64,000 nt of DNA from Pseudomonas oryzihabitans (GTDB lineage Bacteria > Pseudomonadota > Gammaproteobacteria > Pseudomonadales > Pseudomonadaceae), in the NCBI RefSeq assembly GCF_024652905.1, contig NZ_CP102428.1, forward strand, positions 694,501-758,500, written 5' to 3'. Of the stretch, positions 19,408 to 27,541 are shown piece by piece. The position numbers were made by a program, and so were the translations under genes. Each line of letters begins with the position of its first letter. The stretch's first letter is position 1. The notes beneath the pieces were generated by a model. It saw nothing but the letters and a program-made list of their open reading frames with translations, was not told the DNA's origin and ran no database searches.

Positions 19408-20187
19408 CTAGCGCAGCGCCATCCAGATCAGCAGGGCGGCCTGGAACAGGCAGAACACCGCCAGGCAGCCGATGGCGAAACGCAGGGAGATGTCGTCACG
19501 GCGATAGAGGGCGATGCGGTCCTCCAGTTGGCGCAGGCTGGCATCGCGCTCGTCGATCACCCGGTCGCACTGCTCCAGCAGGGTGGCGCCGTCCAGCAGC
19601 GACAGCAGCTGGACCTTGTCGGCGTTCCAGTCCTCGCGCAGCTGGCTGACCCGCGCTGCCCGGCAGAGCTGCTGACGTTCGTCGTCCGTTGCGGTCTCGA
19701 CGGTGAAGCCCTGGGCGCCGAGCACGTGGTCGCGGCGCTTGCGGCTGTCTTCGTCGAGGGCGTCGCGGCGTGCCAGGGGCAGGTCCTGCACCCCGTAGTG
19801 GCTCCAGCGCAGGCGCGCCCAGGCGGCGGCCCGGGCCAGCAGGAAGCGGCCCAGGCCACGTTCTTCCGGCTCAATCTGCAAGCCGCGTTCGGGCCCCAGG
19901 CGGATCTGGCCCTGGCGATGGTCGACCCAGACCTCCAGCACGTTCACCTCGCGGTGCAGCAGCTGACCAGGAATCTGCACCGTCAGTCGCAGCAGGCTCT
20001 CCTCGTCGCCATGGCGCTCGACCAGGCCGAGTTGCACGAAGCGCAGGGGGCGTGCCCCGACCCGTCGATCCGCGGGCTGGGGCATCAGTCGCAGCAGCTG
20101 AAAGCGCTCCGGCGGCAGGCTGGCCCAGGGATGGGGTTCATGGGGCGTGGCTTCGACGGCCGGCGATGCTTGGTCAGGGGTTTCCAC
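19408..20187 (-). CDS. Hypothetical protein with C-terminal membrane anchor
   Basis: This is a 259-residue protein of unknown function. The N-terminal two-thirds are soluble and include a beta-rich part (RPLRFVQLGLVERHGDEESL and a following LRLTVQIPGQLL). A helical, Arg-rich part follows (SQLREDWNADKVQLLSLLDG). The C-terminus has one hydrophobic helix (FAIGCLAVFCLFQAALLIWM) with only two residues after it, the pattern of a tail-anchored inner-membrane protein. It lies between the acylase-like gene and a hydrolase gene, all on the same strand but with gaps of 42-125 bp, so common transcription is plausible but not assured. Confidence 0.72.
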   Translation of the reverse strand: METPDQASPAVEATPHEPHPWASLPPERFQLLRLMPQPADRRVGARPLRFVQLGLVERHGDEESLLRLTVQIPGQLLHREVNVLEVWVDHRQGQIRLGPERGLQIEPEERGLGRFLLARAAAWARLRWSHYGVQDLPLARRDALDEDSRKRRDHVLGAQGFTVETATDDERQQLCRAARVSQLREDWNADKVQLLSLLDGATLLEQCDRVIDERDASLRQLEDRIALYRRDDISLRFAIGCLAVFCLFQAALLIWMALR

Positions 20188-20229
20188 GGGCAGGCTCCAG
20201 CTGTGCGCCTCCTGGGCGCCTTTGCCGGC

Positions 20230-21198
20230 TTATCGGCCAGTGGGCGGGGAACCTGAGCGCGCGACGAAGGCCGCCACCCGCTCGATCAGCTCACGGGCCA
20301 GGGGCAGGTTAGGGTTGTCGTAGGTGGGCAGTTGCGCCTGGAAGTCCGCCGGGGCGATGCGTAGCACATGGTTCATGCCGGCAATGATGGCCAGTTCCGC
20401 ATCCGGCTTAGCGCGCTGCAGGGCGCGGGCATCGTCCACCTCCACCTGGACGTCATGGGTGCCCTGGATGATCAGCGCCGGGGCGTGGATGCCGGCGAAG
20501 GCCCCGGCCGGATCCTGGCGGAACAGCGAGATGAGATAGGGCTGGACGCTGGGGCGGAACAGCACCAGCAACTCCTTCGGCACCTCGGGCACCGGCGTGC
20601 CGCGCAGCAACTGGTCGATGATCCACTGGGCGCTGGCCAGACCGGCGGGCGACAGCTTGCCGGCCAGTTGCTCGCGCAGCACCACGTCGATGGGACGGCC
20701 GCTGCCGGCCAGGGTCACCACGCCGGCGACCGGCACCCGGTCGGCGGCCAGGCTGGCGATCAGGGCGCCTTCGCTGTGACCGAGCAGGATCACCTTGGAA
20801 AAGCGTGGATCGGCGCGCAGCAGCCGGATCCAGCCGACCAGGTCGTCGACATAGCGCTCCACGCTGAGGTGGCTCTCGTCCGGTTCGGCGCTACGGCTCT
20901 CGGCCACGCCGCGCTTGTCGAAACGCACGCTGGCGATCCGCTGCCGGCCCAGGGCCTCGGCCAGTCGCTGCAAGGCCGCGTTGCGCGCGCCGGGTCCGTT
21001 GCCGTTGCGGTCAAGGGGCCCGGAGCCGGAGACGAAGAGCACCACGGGTTGCGGCCGCTCGCTGCGCGGCAGGATCAGGCTGCCCTTGAGCACGCCGCTG
21101 CCGGTGTCGAGCTGGACGGGGCGATAGAGCACGGGGTCGGCCGCGGTGGCGAGGGCGGGCAGGGCGAGGCACAGCAGCAGGGAGAACAGCAGACGCAT
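20230..21198 (-). CDS. Exported alpha/beta hydrolase
   Basis: This 322-residue serine hydrolase has a signal peptide (MRLLFSLLLCLALPALATAA). The fold markers are VVLFVSGSGPLDRNGNG (oxyanion loop region), IASVRFDKRG, the nucleophile elbow LLGHSEGALIAS with Ser between His and Glu, then PALIIQGTHDVQVEVDDA with the acid Asp, and AGMNHVLRIAP with the catalytic His. It resembles secreted esterases/peptidases annotated as S33-like hydrolases. The natural ester or amide substrate is unknown. It is divergent from aroC, with about 135 bp between starts. Confidence 0.88.
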   Translation of the reverse strand: MRLLFSLLLCLALPALATAADPVLYRPVQLDTGSGVLKGSLILPRSERPQPVVLFVSGSGPLDRNGNGPGARNAALQRLAEALGRQRIASVRFDKRGVAESRSAEPDESHLSVERYVDDLVGWIRLLRADPRFSKVILLGHSEGALIASLAADRVPVAGVVTLAGSGRPIDVVLREQLAGKLSPAGLASAQWIIDQLLRGTPVPEVPKELLVLFRPSVQPYLISLFRQDPAGAFAGIHAPALIIQGTHDVQVEVDDARALQRAKPDAELAIIAGMNHVLRIAPADFQAQLPTYDNPNLPLARELIERVAAFVARSGSPPTGR

Positions 21199-21333
21199 GA
21201 CGAAGAGGGCACCGGAGGGCTGGGGTGTGGGGGCCTATCCCGCACACAATCCGTGTAAAAGACCACGGCGCGTGTAAAATCGCCCATTCCCATTTTGAAT
21301 CTATACCTTTCACCCGTAGCGCGGAGCCCTCGC

Positions 21334-22425
21334 ATGTCCGGCAATACCCTCGGCACGCTGTTCACCGTCACCACCGCCGGCGAAAGCCATGGCCCGGCGC
21401 TGGTCGCCATCGTCGACGGTTGCCCACCCGGACTGCCCCTGGACATCGCCGACCTGCAGCGCGACCTGGATCGGCGCAAGCCCGGCACCAGCCGCCACAC
21501 CACCCAGCGCCAGGAAGCGGACGAAGTGGAGATCCTGTCCGGGGTCTTCGAGGGCGTCACCACCGGTACCCCCATCGGCCTGCTGATCCGCAACACCGAC
21601 CAGAAGTCCAAGGACTACTCGGCGATCAAGGACCTGTTCCGCCCAGCCCATGCCGACTACGCCTATCATCACAAGTACGGCCTGCGCGACTACCGCGGCG
21701 GCGGTCGCAGCTCGGCGCGGGAAACCGCCATGCGCGTGGCGGCCGGTGCCATCGCCAAGAAGTACCTGGCGACCCAGGGCATCCGGGTGCGCGGCTACAT
21801 GAGCCAGCTGGGCCCCATCGAGATCCCCTTCAAGACCTGGGACAGCGTGGAAGAAAACGCCTTCTTCAGCCCCGATCCGGACCGGGTGCCGGAGCTGGAA
21901 GCCTACATGGACCAGCTGCGTCGCGATCAGGATTCGGTAGGCGCGCGCATCACCGTGGTCGCCGACGGCGTGCCGCCGGGTCTGGGCGAGCCCATCTTCG
22001 ACCGCCTCGACGCCGAACTGGCCTATGCGCTGATGAGCGTCAATGCGGTCAAGGGCGTCGAGATCGGCGCCGGCTTCGCCAGCGTCGCTCAGCGCGGCAC
22101 CGAGCACCGTGACGAGCTGACCCCGGAGGGCTTCCTGTCCAACAACGCCGGTGGCGTGTTGGGCGGCATCTCCTCTGGCCAGCCCATCGTCGCCCACCTA
22201 GCACTGAAAGCTACCTCCAGCATCACCACTCCGGGTCGCTCCATCGACGTCCACGGCAATCCGGTGGATATCATCACCAAGGGTCGCCACGATCCCTGCG
22301 TGGGCATCCGCGCCACCCCCATCGCCGAAGCCATGATGGCCCTGGTGCTGATGGATCACCTCCTGCGCCACCGCGCGCAGAACGCCGAGGTGAAAGTGCA
22401 CACGCCCGTCCTGCCCCAGCTCTGA
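21334..22425 (+). CDS. aroC: Chorismate synthase
   Basis: This 363-residue cytoplasmic enzyme makes chorismate from 5-enolpyruvylshikimate-3-phosphate, the last common step of aromatic biosynthesis, using reduced FMN. The start at 21334 gives [20 protein letters not shown], the invariant N-terminus including the GESHGPAL signature. Other signatures are [20 protein letters not shown] and, near the end, the R-x-D-P-C region ([12 protein letters not shown]). Length equals that of other Pseudomonas enzymes. The 15-bp gap to the MFS gene and the gene order match the P. aeruginosa locus as I recall it. Confidence 0.98.
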   Translation: MSGNTLGTLFTVTTAGESHGPALVAIVDGCPPGLPLDIADLQRDLDRRKPGTSRHTTQRQEADEVEILSGVFEGVTTGTPIGLLIRNTDQKSKDYSAIKDLFRPAHADYAYHHKYGLRDYRGGGRSSARETAMRVAAGAIAKKYLATQGIRVRGYMSQLGPIEIPFKTWDSVEENAFFSPDPDRVPELEAYMDQLRRDQDSVGARITVVADGVPPGLGEPIFDRLDAELAYALMSVNAVKGVEIGAGFASVAQRGTEHRDELTPEGFLSNNAGGVLGGISSGQPIVAHLALKATSSITTPGRSIDVHGNPVDIITKGRHDPCVGIRATPIAEAMMALVLMDHLLRHRAQNAEVKVHTPVLPQL

Positions 22426-22439
22426 TCCGCGGACGGACG

Positions 22440-23603
22440 ATGCCGGTTCCCTATTGGCGGCTGTCGGGCTTCTATTTCGCCTACTTCGCGCTGCTGGGGG
22501 CCACGGCGCCCTACCTGGGTCTGTACTTCCACCACCTGGGCTTTTCCGGCACCGCCATCGGTCAACTGGTGGCCATCCCCATGCTGATGCGGGTGCTGGC
22601 ACCCAACCTCTGGGGCTGGCTGGCCGATCGCACCGGCCGCCGGCTGAGCATCGTCCGCCTCGGCGCCGCCTGCACCCTGCTGTGCTTCTCCGGCATCTAC
22701 CTCGGCCAGGGCTTCGCCTGGCTGGCGCTGATCATGGCCGGTCATGCCTTCTTCTGGCACGCGGTGCTGCCCCAGTTCGAAGCCATCACCCTGGCTCATC
22801 TGCGCGATCAGCCGCAGCGCTATGCGCGCATCCGCCTCTGGGGCTCCATCGGCTTCATCGCCGCGGTGGCGGGGCTGGGCTGGGCCTTCGAGTACGTCAG
22901 CCTGGATCTCTATCCGGCCTATCTGCTGCTGGTGATGGCGATCATCCTGCTGGCCTCGCTGGCGGTGCCGGGGGTCAAGGTCGACCCCGGCCAGCGCTCC
23001 GAGGCGCCGGCCGAGCCGTTCCTGACCACCCTGCGCCAGCCGCGGGTTCTAGCCTTCTTCATCGCCGCGGCACTGATGCAGCTGTCCCATGGCCCTTATT
23101 ACACGGTCTTCACCTTGCACCTGGAAGCACTGGGTTATGGCCGCGGCGTCATCGGCCAGCTCTGGTCGCTGGGGGTGGTCGCCGAGGTATTGATCTTCCT
23201 GGTGATGCCGCAACTGCTGGCGCGGCTGTCGCTCAACACCCTGCTGGTCGCCGCCTTTCTCATCGCCGCCGGGCGCTGGTGGCTGCTGGGCGCCCTGGCC
23301 GATCACCTCGCGGTGCTGCTGTTCGCCCAATTGCTGCACGCCGCCACCTTCGGATGCTTCCATGCCGCCGCCATCCAGTTCGTCCAATCCCATTTCGACC
23401 GCCGCCGCCAGGGCCAGGCCCAATCGCTCTACGCCGCCCTGTCCGGAGCTGGCGGTGCGCTGGGCGCGCTGTATGCTGGCTATGCCTGGCAGGTGTCCGG
23501 TGCCCTTGCCGCCTTTGCCGGCGCCTCCCTGGCGGCGCTGGCAGGGGCCTTTCTCATCCTCTTGTCCGTTAGGTCCAGTACGAAAAGTGCATGCGCTCGG
23601 TGA
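22440..23603 (+). CDS. MFS transporter (MFS_1-like, HcaT-type)
   Basis: This 387-residue inner-membrane protein has twelve predicted helices. It starts MPVPYWRLSGFYFAYFALLG, typical of the MFS_1-like subfamily that includes HcaT. The intracellular loop motif is NLWGWLADRTGRRLS (G-x-x-x-D-R-x-G-R-R), and RIRLWGSIGFIAAVAG is characteristic. The gene sits between aroC and mtnB, as in other Pseudomonas genomes, but the substrate is not known. Its last 26 bases form the 5' arm of a structured repeat that continues to the mtnB leader, so the C-terminal RSSTKSACAR may be shaped by the RNA/DNA element rather than by protein function. Confidence 0.9.
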   Translation: MPVPYWRLSGFYFAYFALLGATAPYLGLYFHHLGFSGTAIGQLVAIPMLMRVLAPNLWGWLADRTGRRLSIVRLGAACTLLCFSGIYLGQGFAWLALIMAGHAFFWHAVLPQFEAITLAHLRDQPQRYARIRLWGSIGFIAAVAGLGWAFEYVSLDLYPAYLLLVMAIILLASLAVPGVKVDPGQRSEAPAEPFLTTLRQPRVLAFFIAAALMQLSHGPYYTVFTLHLEALGYGRGVIGQLWSLGVVAEVLIFLVMPQLLARLSLNTLLVAAFLIAAGRWWLLGALADHLAVLLFAQLLHAATFGCFHAAAIQFVQSHFDRRRQGQAQSLYAALSGAGGALGALYAGYAWQVSGALAAFAGASLAALAGAFLILLSVRSSTKSACAR

Positions 23604-23706
23604 TGCTTCGTTGAAAAACACTTCGGAATGCTCATTTACCTCTCGTAAACTCCGCTTCCTCAGCGTTTTTCGCCTCGCCTGACCGTTGCTCGGCGACTTT
23701 TCGTAC
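23578..23706 (+). repeat. Structured repeat element, copy 1 (before mtnB)
   Basis: This 129-bp element is built of nested inverted arms. The outer pair is GTACGAAAAGT and its exact complement ACTTTTCGTAC, the middle pair is GAAAAAC (23613) and GTTTTTC (23665), and the core CGGAATGCTCATTTACC faces TCGTAAACTCCGCTTCC. Copy 2 at 59442-59563 has the same core, but the paired arms have different, compensating sequences. Here it overlaps the MFS stop and ends about 20 bp before mtnB. Confidence 0.8.
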
Positions 23707-23726
23707 AGAACCTAGGAGAACCCTCC

Positions 23727-24341
23727 ATGATCCAGCAGCGTGAGCAACTGGCCCGGGAAATCATCGACGCCGGTCGCTTCCTCTATGGCCGCGGCTGGTC
23801 GCCGGCCACCAGCAGCAACTATTCGGTACGGCTGTCCGACAGTCGCTTGCTGCTGACCGTCTCCGGCAAGCACAAAGGTCAGCTGGAGCTGGACGACATC
23901 CTCGCCACCGACCTCGACGGCACCCCGCTGGAGGCCAAGAAGCCTTCCGCGGAGACCGCGCTGCACACCCAGCTCTATCGCTGGCAGCCGGAGATCGGCG
24001 CCGTGCTGCACACCCACTCGGTGAACTCGACGGTGCTCTCGCGCCAGCTCGAAGGCGATCGCCTGGTGCTGGACGGCTACGAGTTGCAGAAGGCCCTGCA
24101 TGGCGTCACCACCCACGACGTGCGGGTGGAGATCCCGGTGTTCGACAACGACCAGGACATCCCGCGCCTGGCCGACAAGGTGCAGACCTGGCTGAACGTG
24201 CATCCCGACTGCGTGGGGTACCTGATCCGCGGGCACGGCCTCTATACTTGGGGCCCGCGCATGGCCGATGCCTTGCGCCACGTGGAAGCCTTCGAATTCC
24301 TCTTCGAATGCGAACTCAAGACCCGGAGCCTGCGTCCATGA
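23727..24341 (+). CDS. mtnB: Methylthioribulose-1-phosphate dehydratase
   Basis: This 204-residue class II aldolase-fold enzyme of methionine salvage removes water from 5-methylthioribulose-1-phosphate. Motifs are GRGWSPATSSNYSVRLSD, the zinc-binding HTHSVNSTVLSR and the C-terminal LIRGHGLYTWG with the third His ligand. It has an AGGAG ribosome site and overlaps mtnD by 4 bp. With mtnD and mtnC it covers three consecutive steps that recycle the methylthioadenosine released by spermidine synthase (speE lies downstream). mtnA and the nucleosidase or phosphorylase step are not in the window. Confidence 0.95.
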   Translation: MIQQREQLAREIIDAGRFLYGRGWSPATSSNYSVRLSDSRLLLTVSGKHKGQLELDDILATDLDGTPLEAKKPSAETALHTQLYRWQPEIGAVLHTHSVNSTVLSRQLEGDRLVLDGYELQKALHGVTTHDVRVEIPVFDNDQDIPRLADKVQTWLNVHPDCVGYLIRGHGLYTWGPRMADALRHVEAFEFLFECELKTRSLRP

Positions 24342-24889
24342 GCCGACTGACCGTCTACCACGATGCCGAACCCCGCCAGCCGCTGAAGGTGATCAGCGAT
24401 GGTGAGCACATCGCCGCCACCCTGGCCGAGGTCGGGGTGCGTTTCGAGCGCTGGCAGGCCACCGCCCCGGTGGCGCCCGGCGCCAGCCAGGAGGAGGTGA
24501 TCGCCGCCTACCGACCGGAGATCGATCGCCTCATCCAGGAGCGCGGCTACCAGACCGTCGACGTCATCAGCATGCATCCCGAGCATCCGCAGAAGGAGGC
24601 GCTGCGCGCCAAGTTCCTCGAAGAGCATCGCCACAATGAAGACGAGGTGCGCTTCTTCGTCGCAGGCCAGGGCCTCTTCACCCTGCACATCGACGACCAG
24701 GTCTATGCCGTGCTCTGCGAGAAGGACGACCTCATCTCGGTGCCGGCCGGTACGCCGCACTGGTTCGACATGAGCGAGTCGCCGTCCTTCGTCGCCATCC
24801 GCCTGTTCGACAATCCCGACGGCTGGGTGGCCCACTTCACCGGCGTGGACATCGCCCAGCGCTTTCCACGCCTGGAGGTCGAGGCGTGA
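24338..24889 (+). CDS. mtnD: Acireductone dioxygenase (cupin)
   Basis: This 183-residue cupin metalloenzyme is bound by Fe or Ni, and the metal decides whether the acireductone gives keto-methylthiobutyrate (salvage) or an off-pathway CO product. The metal site is clear: [18 protein letters not shown] gives His-x-His plus Glu, and GTPHWFD gives the last His. The start at 24338 (ATGA overlap with mtnB) yields [16 protein letters not shown], the standard N-terminus; longer upstream frames are not conserved. It overlaps mtnC by 4 bp. Confidence 0.96.
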   Translation: MSRLTVYHDAEPRQPLKVISDGEHIAATLAEVGVRFERWQATAPVAPGASQEEVIAAYRPEIDRLIQERGYQTVDVISMHPEHPQKEALRAKFLEEHRHNEDEVRFFVAGQGLFTLHIDDQVYAVLCEKDDLISVPAGTPHWFDMSESPSFVAIRLFDNPDGWVAHFTGVDIAQRFPRLEVEA

Positions 24890-25572
24890 CGATCAAGGCC
24901 ATCCTCACCGATATCGAAGGCACCACCAGCGCCGTCAGCTTCGTCTTCGACGTGCTCTTCCCCTATGCCCGCGCGCACCTGCCGGCCCATGTGCGCGCCC
25001 ATGCCGGAGAGCCGGCGGTGGCCGAGCAACTCGATGCCGTGCGTGCCGAAGCCGGCGAGCTGGACGCCGACGTGGAGCGGGTGATCGCCATCCTGCTGGA
25101 GTGGATCGCCACCGACCGCAAGGCCACGCCGCTCAAGGCGCTGCAGGGACAGGTGTGGGAGCAGGGCTATCGCGCCGGCAACCTCCGGGGGCACGTCTAT
25201 CCCGACGCCGTCCAGGCCCTGCGCCAGTGGCATGCCGCTGGACTGCCGCTGTACGTCTATTCCTCGGGCTCGATCCAGGCGCAGAAGCTGATCTTCGGTT
25301 GCTCCGAGCATGGCGATCTCACGCCTTTGTTTTCCGGGTATTTCGATACCCTGACCGGCGGCAAGCGCGAGGCCGCCTCCTATGCCCGCATCGCTTCGGC
25401 GACCACCCATGCGCCGGCGGAACTGCTGTTCCTTTCCGATGTGGTGGAAGAGCTGGATGCCGCGCGCCAGGCCGGTCTGCCGACCTGCGGCCTGGTGCGT
25501 GCCGGTGGCCAGCTGGGCGACCATCCGTGCGTGGCGTCCTTTGCTGACATCGATCTCACCGCCTTCGGTTGA
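24886..25572 (+). CDS. mtnC: Enolase-phosphatase E1
   Basis: This 228-residue HAD-superfamily enzyme both enolises and dephosphorylates 2,3-diketo-5-methylthiopentyl-1-phosphate to give acireductone, the substrate of the preceding gene product. The nucleophile motif is [15 protein letters not shown] (D-x-E-G-T, characteristic of E1), motif II is YVYSSGS, the Lys is in GGKREAASY and motif III is [12 protein letters not shown]. Length equals the family norm. It is the third gene of the coupled mtnBDC run; the next gene lies 102 bp further on. Confidence 0.96.
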   Translation: MTIKAILTDIEGTTSAVSFVFDVLFPYARAHLPAHVRAHAGEPAVAEQLDAVRAEAGELDADVERVIAILLEWIATDRKATPLKALQGQVWEQGYRAGNLRGHVYPDAVQALRQWHAAGLPLYVYSSGSIQAQKLIFGCSEHGDLTPLFSGYFDTLTGGKREAASYARIASATTHAPAELLFLSDVVEELDAARQAGLPTCGLVRAGGQLGDHPCVASFADIDLTAFG

Positions 25573-25674
25573 GGCCCATGGCCGGCGTCGCTGCCAAGCG
25601 AGCCGGCCGAACTCCACGCCCTCATCGCCAGTCCCAAGTGACGAGACCTGTGTCCTCGCAACGGGAGTCGCGAC

Positions 25675-25890
25675 ATGATCAATTCCACCATCGGCGGTGT
25701 ACTGGGCTTCATCGTCTTCCTGCTCGACATCTGGGCCATCGTCAACGTCATCCGCAGTGACAGCACCAGCAATGCCAAGATCGGCTGGACCGTGCTCATC
25801 ATCGTGCTGCCGGTGATCGGTCTGATCGCCTGGGCCGCCGCCGGTCCGCGCGGCAATCGCTCGGCCACCGCGCCTACCCATAAAGGCTAA
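25675..25890 (+). CDS. PLDc_N-type small membrane protein
   Basis: This 71-residue protein has two transmembrane helices: GGVLGFIVFLLDIWAIVNVI and, after NAKIGW, TVLIIVLPVIGLIAWAAAGP. The pattern, including DIWAI, SxxxxxKxxW and LPxxGxIxW, is that of the PLDc_N domain otherwise found at the N-terminus of cardiolipin synthases; here it stands alone. A GGGAG site lies upstream. Function is not known. It sits between mtnC and speE. Confidence 0.85.
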   Translation: MINSTIGGVLGFIVFLLDIWAIVNVIRSDSTSNAKIGWTVLIIVLPVIGLIAWAAAGPRGNRSATAPTHKG

Positions 25891-25927
25891 CCAGCACAAC
25901 GCTGGAGCCTGTCACATCCAGCTCTTA

Positions 25928-25954
25928 CAATGCCCGGCTTTTGGCCGGGCATTG
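25928..25954. terminator. Hairpin between the PLDc_N gene and speE
   Basis: CAATGCCCGGC, a five-base loop (TTTTG) and GCCGGGCATTG make a perfect 11-bp stem in the short gap before speE. The trailing sequence has few T residues, so termination may be partial. It may equally act as a 5' leader structure for speE, which starts 33 bp on. Confidence 0.6.
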
Positions 25955-25986
25955 TCTGTCTCGGCCCGCCACCTGCGGAGATCGAC

Positions 25987-26838
25987 ATGAGCGACTACCT
26001 AGAAACCCTCTACGACGGCTATGGCCAGAGATTCACCGTCGAGCGCCTGCTCCACGAGGTGCGTACCGAGCATCAGCACCTGGTGATTTTCCAGAACGCT
26101 GTGCTGGGCAAGGTGATGGCCCTGGATGGCGTCATCCAGACCACTGAGGCTGACGAATTCATCTATCACGAGATGCTCACCCAGGTGCCACTGCTCGCCC
26201 ATCCGGCGCCGAAGCGGGTGCTCATCATCGGCGGTGGCGACGGCGGTATCCTGCGGGAGGTGACCAAGCACCGGGGTGTCGAGCACATCACCATGGTCGA
26301 GATCGACGGTTCGGTGGTGGAAATGTGCAAGGAGCACTTTCCTGGTCATTCGGCTGGCGCCTTCGAGGATCCGCGGCTGAATCTGGTGATCGACGACGGC
26401 ATGAATTTCGTCGCCAACACCACCGAGCGCTATGACGTCATCATCTCCGACTCCACCGATCCCATCGGTCCGGCCGAGGTGCTGTTCTCGGAGAACTTCT
26501 ACCAGGCCTGCCATCGTTGCCTGAACGACGGCGGCGTGATGGTGGCCCAGAATGGCACGCCCTTCCTGCAGCTGGACGAGGTCAGGACCACCGCCAGCCG
26601 GATGTCCGGGCTATTCGCCGACTGGCACTTTTATCTGTCGGCGGTGCCTACCTACATAGGGGGCGTGATGACCCTGGCCTGGGGCAGCAAGGACGCGACC
26701 TTGCGTCGGCAAGGTGCCGAAACCCTGGCGCAACGCTACAGTGATACTGGCATCCAGACCCGTTACTACACCCCGGAGCTGCATGCCGCCGCCTTTGCTC
26801 TACCTCGATACGTGCTGGAGGCCATCGGCAAGGCGTAA
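25987..26838 (+). CDS. speE: Spermidine synthase
   Basis: This 283-residue aminopropyltransferase makes spermidine from putrescine and decarboxylated S-adenosylmethionine and releases methylthioadenosine, which the neighbouring mtn enzymes recycle. The start at 25987 gives MSDYLETLYDGYGQRFTVER; an in-frame upstream ATG would lie inside the hairpin. Binding motifs are LIIGGGDGGILREV (nucleotide-substrate loop) and IISDSTDPIGPAEVLFS with the catalytic Asp. The product contains YHEMLTQVPLLAHP, typical of the family. Confidence 0.96.
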   Translation: MSDYLETLYDGYGQRFTVERLLHEVRTEHQHLVIFQNAVLGKVMALDGVIQTTEADEFIYHEMLTQVPLLAHPAPKRVLIIGGGDGGILREVTKHRGVEHITMVEIDGSVVEMCKEHFPGHSAGAFEDPRLNLVIDDGMNFVANTTERYDVIISDSTDPIGPAEVLFSENFYQACHRCLNDGGVMVAQNGTPFLQLDEVRTTASRMSGLFADWHFYLSAVPTYIGGVMTLAWGSKDATLRRQGAETLAQRYSDTGIQTRYYTPELHAAAFALPRYVLEAIGKA

Positions 26839-26942
26839 GCCCTGACGGTCGCGGCACCGTTCGAGTGCTCAGCCGCGACTCGCCGGGCGTCGGTAGCGAC
26901 GGCTCGGCGAGAAGATCATCCGAACCAGAGGAGGGTTGTCCT

Positions 26943-27284
26943 ATGTCCTTGTCGTTTGCCGATGATGTGAGCTTGAACCTGCTGCAGCGGATGAAGGAGG
27001 GTGGTTTCGACTTCGCCCGCTTCCATCCCATCGACTTCTTCGCCATCTTCGCCGACGAAGGCAAGGCCCGCATCGCTGCGGACCAGTTTCACGGCGAGTC
27101 CCTCAACACCCAGGTAATGCCCCACGAAGAGGGGGGCTGGCATCTGCAGGTCAGCAAGGTGATGTTCGCCACCCACGCCACCATCGACGATTTCGAAAGC
27201 GATCTTGAGGCGGTGGTGGTGCCTCTGGGCGGACAACTCGATGGCTGGGGCGTCACCCAGGAAGTCAGCCGCAGGTCCGCCTGA
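26943..27284 (+). CDS. RraB-family protein (ribonuclease E regulator-like)
   Basis: This 113-residue soluble protein has the RraB fold signature: FHPIDFFAIFADEGKAR near the start, GGWHLQVSKVM in the middle and the acidic FESDLEAVVVPLGGQLDGWG at the end. RraB in E. coli binds RNase E and changes its activity; whether Pseudomonas homologues do so is not settled. A strong GAGGAGGG site precedes the start at 26943. It lies alone between speE and the ATP-grasp gene. Confidence 0.85.
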   Translation: MSLSFADDVSLNLLQRMKEGGFDFARFHPIDFFAIFADEGKARIAADQFHGESLNTQVMPHEEGGWHLQVSKVMFATHATIDDFESDLEAVVVPLGGQLDGWGVTQEVSRRSA

Positions 27285-27302
27285 TCCCTAGCTTGTCGAG
27301 GC

Positions 27303-27322
27303 GGCATCCCCAAGGGGATGCC
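27303..27322 (+). terminator. Hairpin after the RraB-like gene
   Basis: GGCATCCCC-AA-GGGGATGCC forms a 9-bp perfect stem 18 bp after the stop codon, followed by TGTCTCATTCTC, a weak T-rich tail. It is a probable terminator that isolates the next promoter. Confidence 0.65.
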
Positions 27323-27494
27323 TGTCTCATTCTCTGTAATCACTCCGCCGCTCAATCATCGCACTTTCCGCCGGGCGCACCGTCTTAGGCTCATGACGGA
27401 AACGTTGCGGTGCATGCGCACGCTTACGTGCCTGGCTTTGGTGCACCGCGCGACCCGCCGCCACGCAAGAGCTTGATCCACAAGGCTCTGGCGC

Positions 27495-27510
27495 TGGCAC
27501 GCGGCTTGCG
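27495..27510 (+). promoter_or_regulatory. Sigma-54 promoter of the ATP-grasp/Anbu cluster
   Basis: TGGCACGCGGCTTGCG matches the RpoN consensus TGGCACG-N4-TTGCW exactly at the -24 element and through TTGC at the -12 element. GG and GC are separated by 10 bp. Transcription would start near 27521, about 20 bp before the ATG at 27542. Several GCAC/GTGC half-sites between 27400 and 27455 could bind the needed activator, but none is a full NtrC site. Confidence 0.85.
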
Positions 27511-27541
27511 AAGCTGCACCGTGGGTGACAAGGAGATCGGC

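Noticed and set aside
16847-19411. Very long open frame (about 850 codons) on the plus strand across the acylase-like gene
   Set aside because: It is antisense to a gene with clear family motifs, has a Gly/Gln/Ala/Leu-biased composition and no recognisable motif; long antisense frames are expected at this GC content.
27400-27455. NtrC sites before the Anbu cluster
   Set aside because: There are several GCAC and GTGC half-sites, but none has the full TGCACC-N5-GGTGCA form.
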